6,142 nucleotides of DNA from positions 1-6,142 of the forward strand of contig JADGNT010000331.1 in NCBI GenBank assembly GCA_017883345.1. Direction: 5' to 3'. The stretch comes from Candidatus Solibacter sp. (lineage in GTDB: Bacteria; Acidobacteriota; Terriglobia; Bryobacterales; Bryobacteraceae). Under the pieces are notes generated by a model, which saw nothing but the letters and a program-made list of their open reading frames with translations, did not search any database and had not been told where the DNA came from. Position 1 is the stretch's first letter; every line of letters starts with the position of its first letter. This document shows, piece by piece, positions 5,607 through 6,142 of this stretch. A program made the position numbers and the translations under genes.

Positions 5607-6142
5607 GGGGTTACCTTCCGTCTTGAGCAATAGCACGGGGAAGGGGGCCAGTCTGAAATTGGGGGGAGGCAAGTGGTGGGACGGGAAGGAGTTATTTCTG
5701 TAAAGTAGGTGTCACGAAAACCGGCCAACTCAGGCTTTTCCGAAATGTCAGCATAAGCGATTGAGAACAAATTTGATTGGCCGCATCAGTGATTGGGTGG
5801 CCCGAGGCATTCCATATTTCCTATACGCTGGCGGTGTAGGTTTTCAAGGGACTGGCAAAGCTATCCTCAGTTTCGCGGCGAAGAAGTGCTTGTGCTTGGC
5901 TGGCGTGAGCAGACCCAAAGGACGGGAGCGGCGTTTCACGGGGCTCATCCGCAGAGCGCGCCACGAACGCCTAGCGGGAGTTTACAAGATATCAGCGAGG
6001 TTCGAGGCAACCGGTTGCTGTAGAGCGCTTTGCCGGTAGTGTCGCGTATGACCTAACGGGTTGCTGGGACGAATCGCTGGAGACCGAGGAGGGAGAAGAG
6101 GCGTTGCTGCAATGCGGTCATACGGGTGAGACAGGTGGCGGT
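5607..6142. other. Stretch without a supportable gene
   Basis: About 535 bases with no reading frame I can defend. Several short frames are open on the plus strand (for example 5761-6039 and 5793-6023), but they overlap each other, lack clear ribosome-binding sites and show no recognisable protein motif. Bases 5640-5695 are strongly G-rich on the plus strand, and the part after 5700 is less GC-biased, suggesting a different origin. No tRNA, rRNA, terminator or CRISPR structure was seen. At the right edge a minus-strand frame (6142-6053, 29 codons ending FVPATR) and a plus-strand frame both stay open and could be gene ends, but neither is identifiable. Confidence 0.5.

Noticed and set aside
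6053..6142. Minus-strand frame open from the right edge, 29 codons
   Set aside because: Too short to identify, and a second minus frame and one plus frame are also open over the same bases.
5607..6142. tRNA, small RNA or CRISPR in the non-coding right end
   Set aside because: No cloverleaf, no regular spaced repeats and no strong terminator hairpin were seen on either strand by eye.

Overview
The window is a GC-rich bacterial segment. It is dominated by one tightly packed operon on the minus strand, transcribed from about position 5110 leftwards and running off the left edge. In order of transcription it holds six genes: a small single-span membrane protein (5109-4846), a cysteine-rich protein with a GcvH-like domain (4840-3953), a membrane-anchored pentaheme cytochrome c (3956-3393), a Tat-exported molybdopterin-oxidoreductase-family subunit (3396-1657), a protein with ligands for four iron-sulfur clusters (1660-881), and an NrfD-family integral membrane subunit (888 to the edge, incomplete). 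Junctions are 4-nt stop/start overlaps (GTGA, ATGA, ATGA), a 5-nt gap or a short overlap, so the six genes are very probably co-transcribed and translationally coupled.

The last four genes have the subunit order of QrcABCD, the menaquinol:cytochrome c3 oxidoreductase of sulfate reducers. They are also related to alternative complex III (ActA/B/C). The inferred arrangement is an NrfD subunit exchanging electrons with (mena)quinone in the membrane, a periplasmic wire of four Fe-S clusters, a non-classical MopB subunit carried across by Tat together with the Fe-S subunit, and a multiheme cytochrome exchanging electrons with periplasmic carriers. The two leading genes are not part of textbook Qrc or ACIII. 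The GcvH-like one is the most unusual: it appears to lack the lipoyl-lysine and carries a duplicated four-cysteine module at its N-terminus.

Right of the operon (5110-6142) I find no convincing gene. The part next to the operon (5109-5606) is a Pro/Arg-rich open stretch on the minus strand that looks like a decayed coding sequence with short imperfect repeats. The rest (5607-6142) is unassigned, apart from a possible degenerate mobile-element end near 5710-5750 that I cannot confirm.

Organism: the GC content, the standalone Qrc-like operon with a GcvH-like gene, a palindromic dispersed-type repeat lying inside a reading frame (2027-2046) and the decayed KRT-D/N-type repeats all recall Acidobacteriota of the Solibacter/Bryobacterales type. 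This is inferred from memory of such genomes, not demonstrated here.
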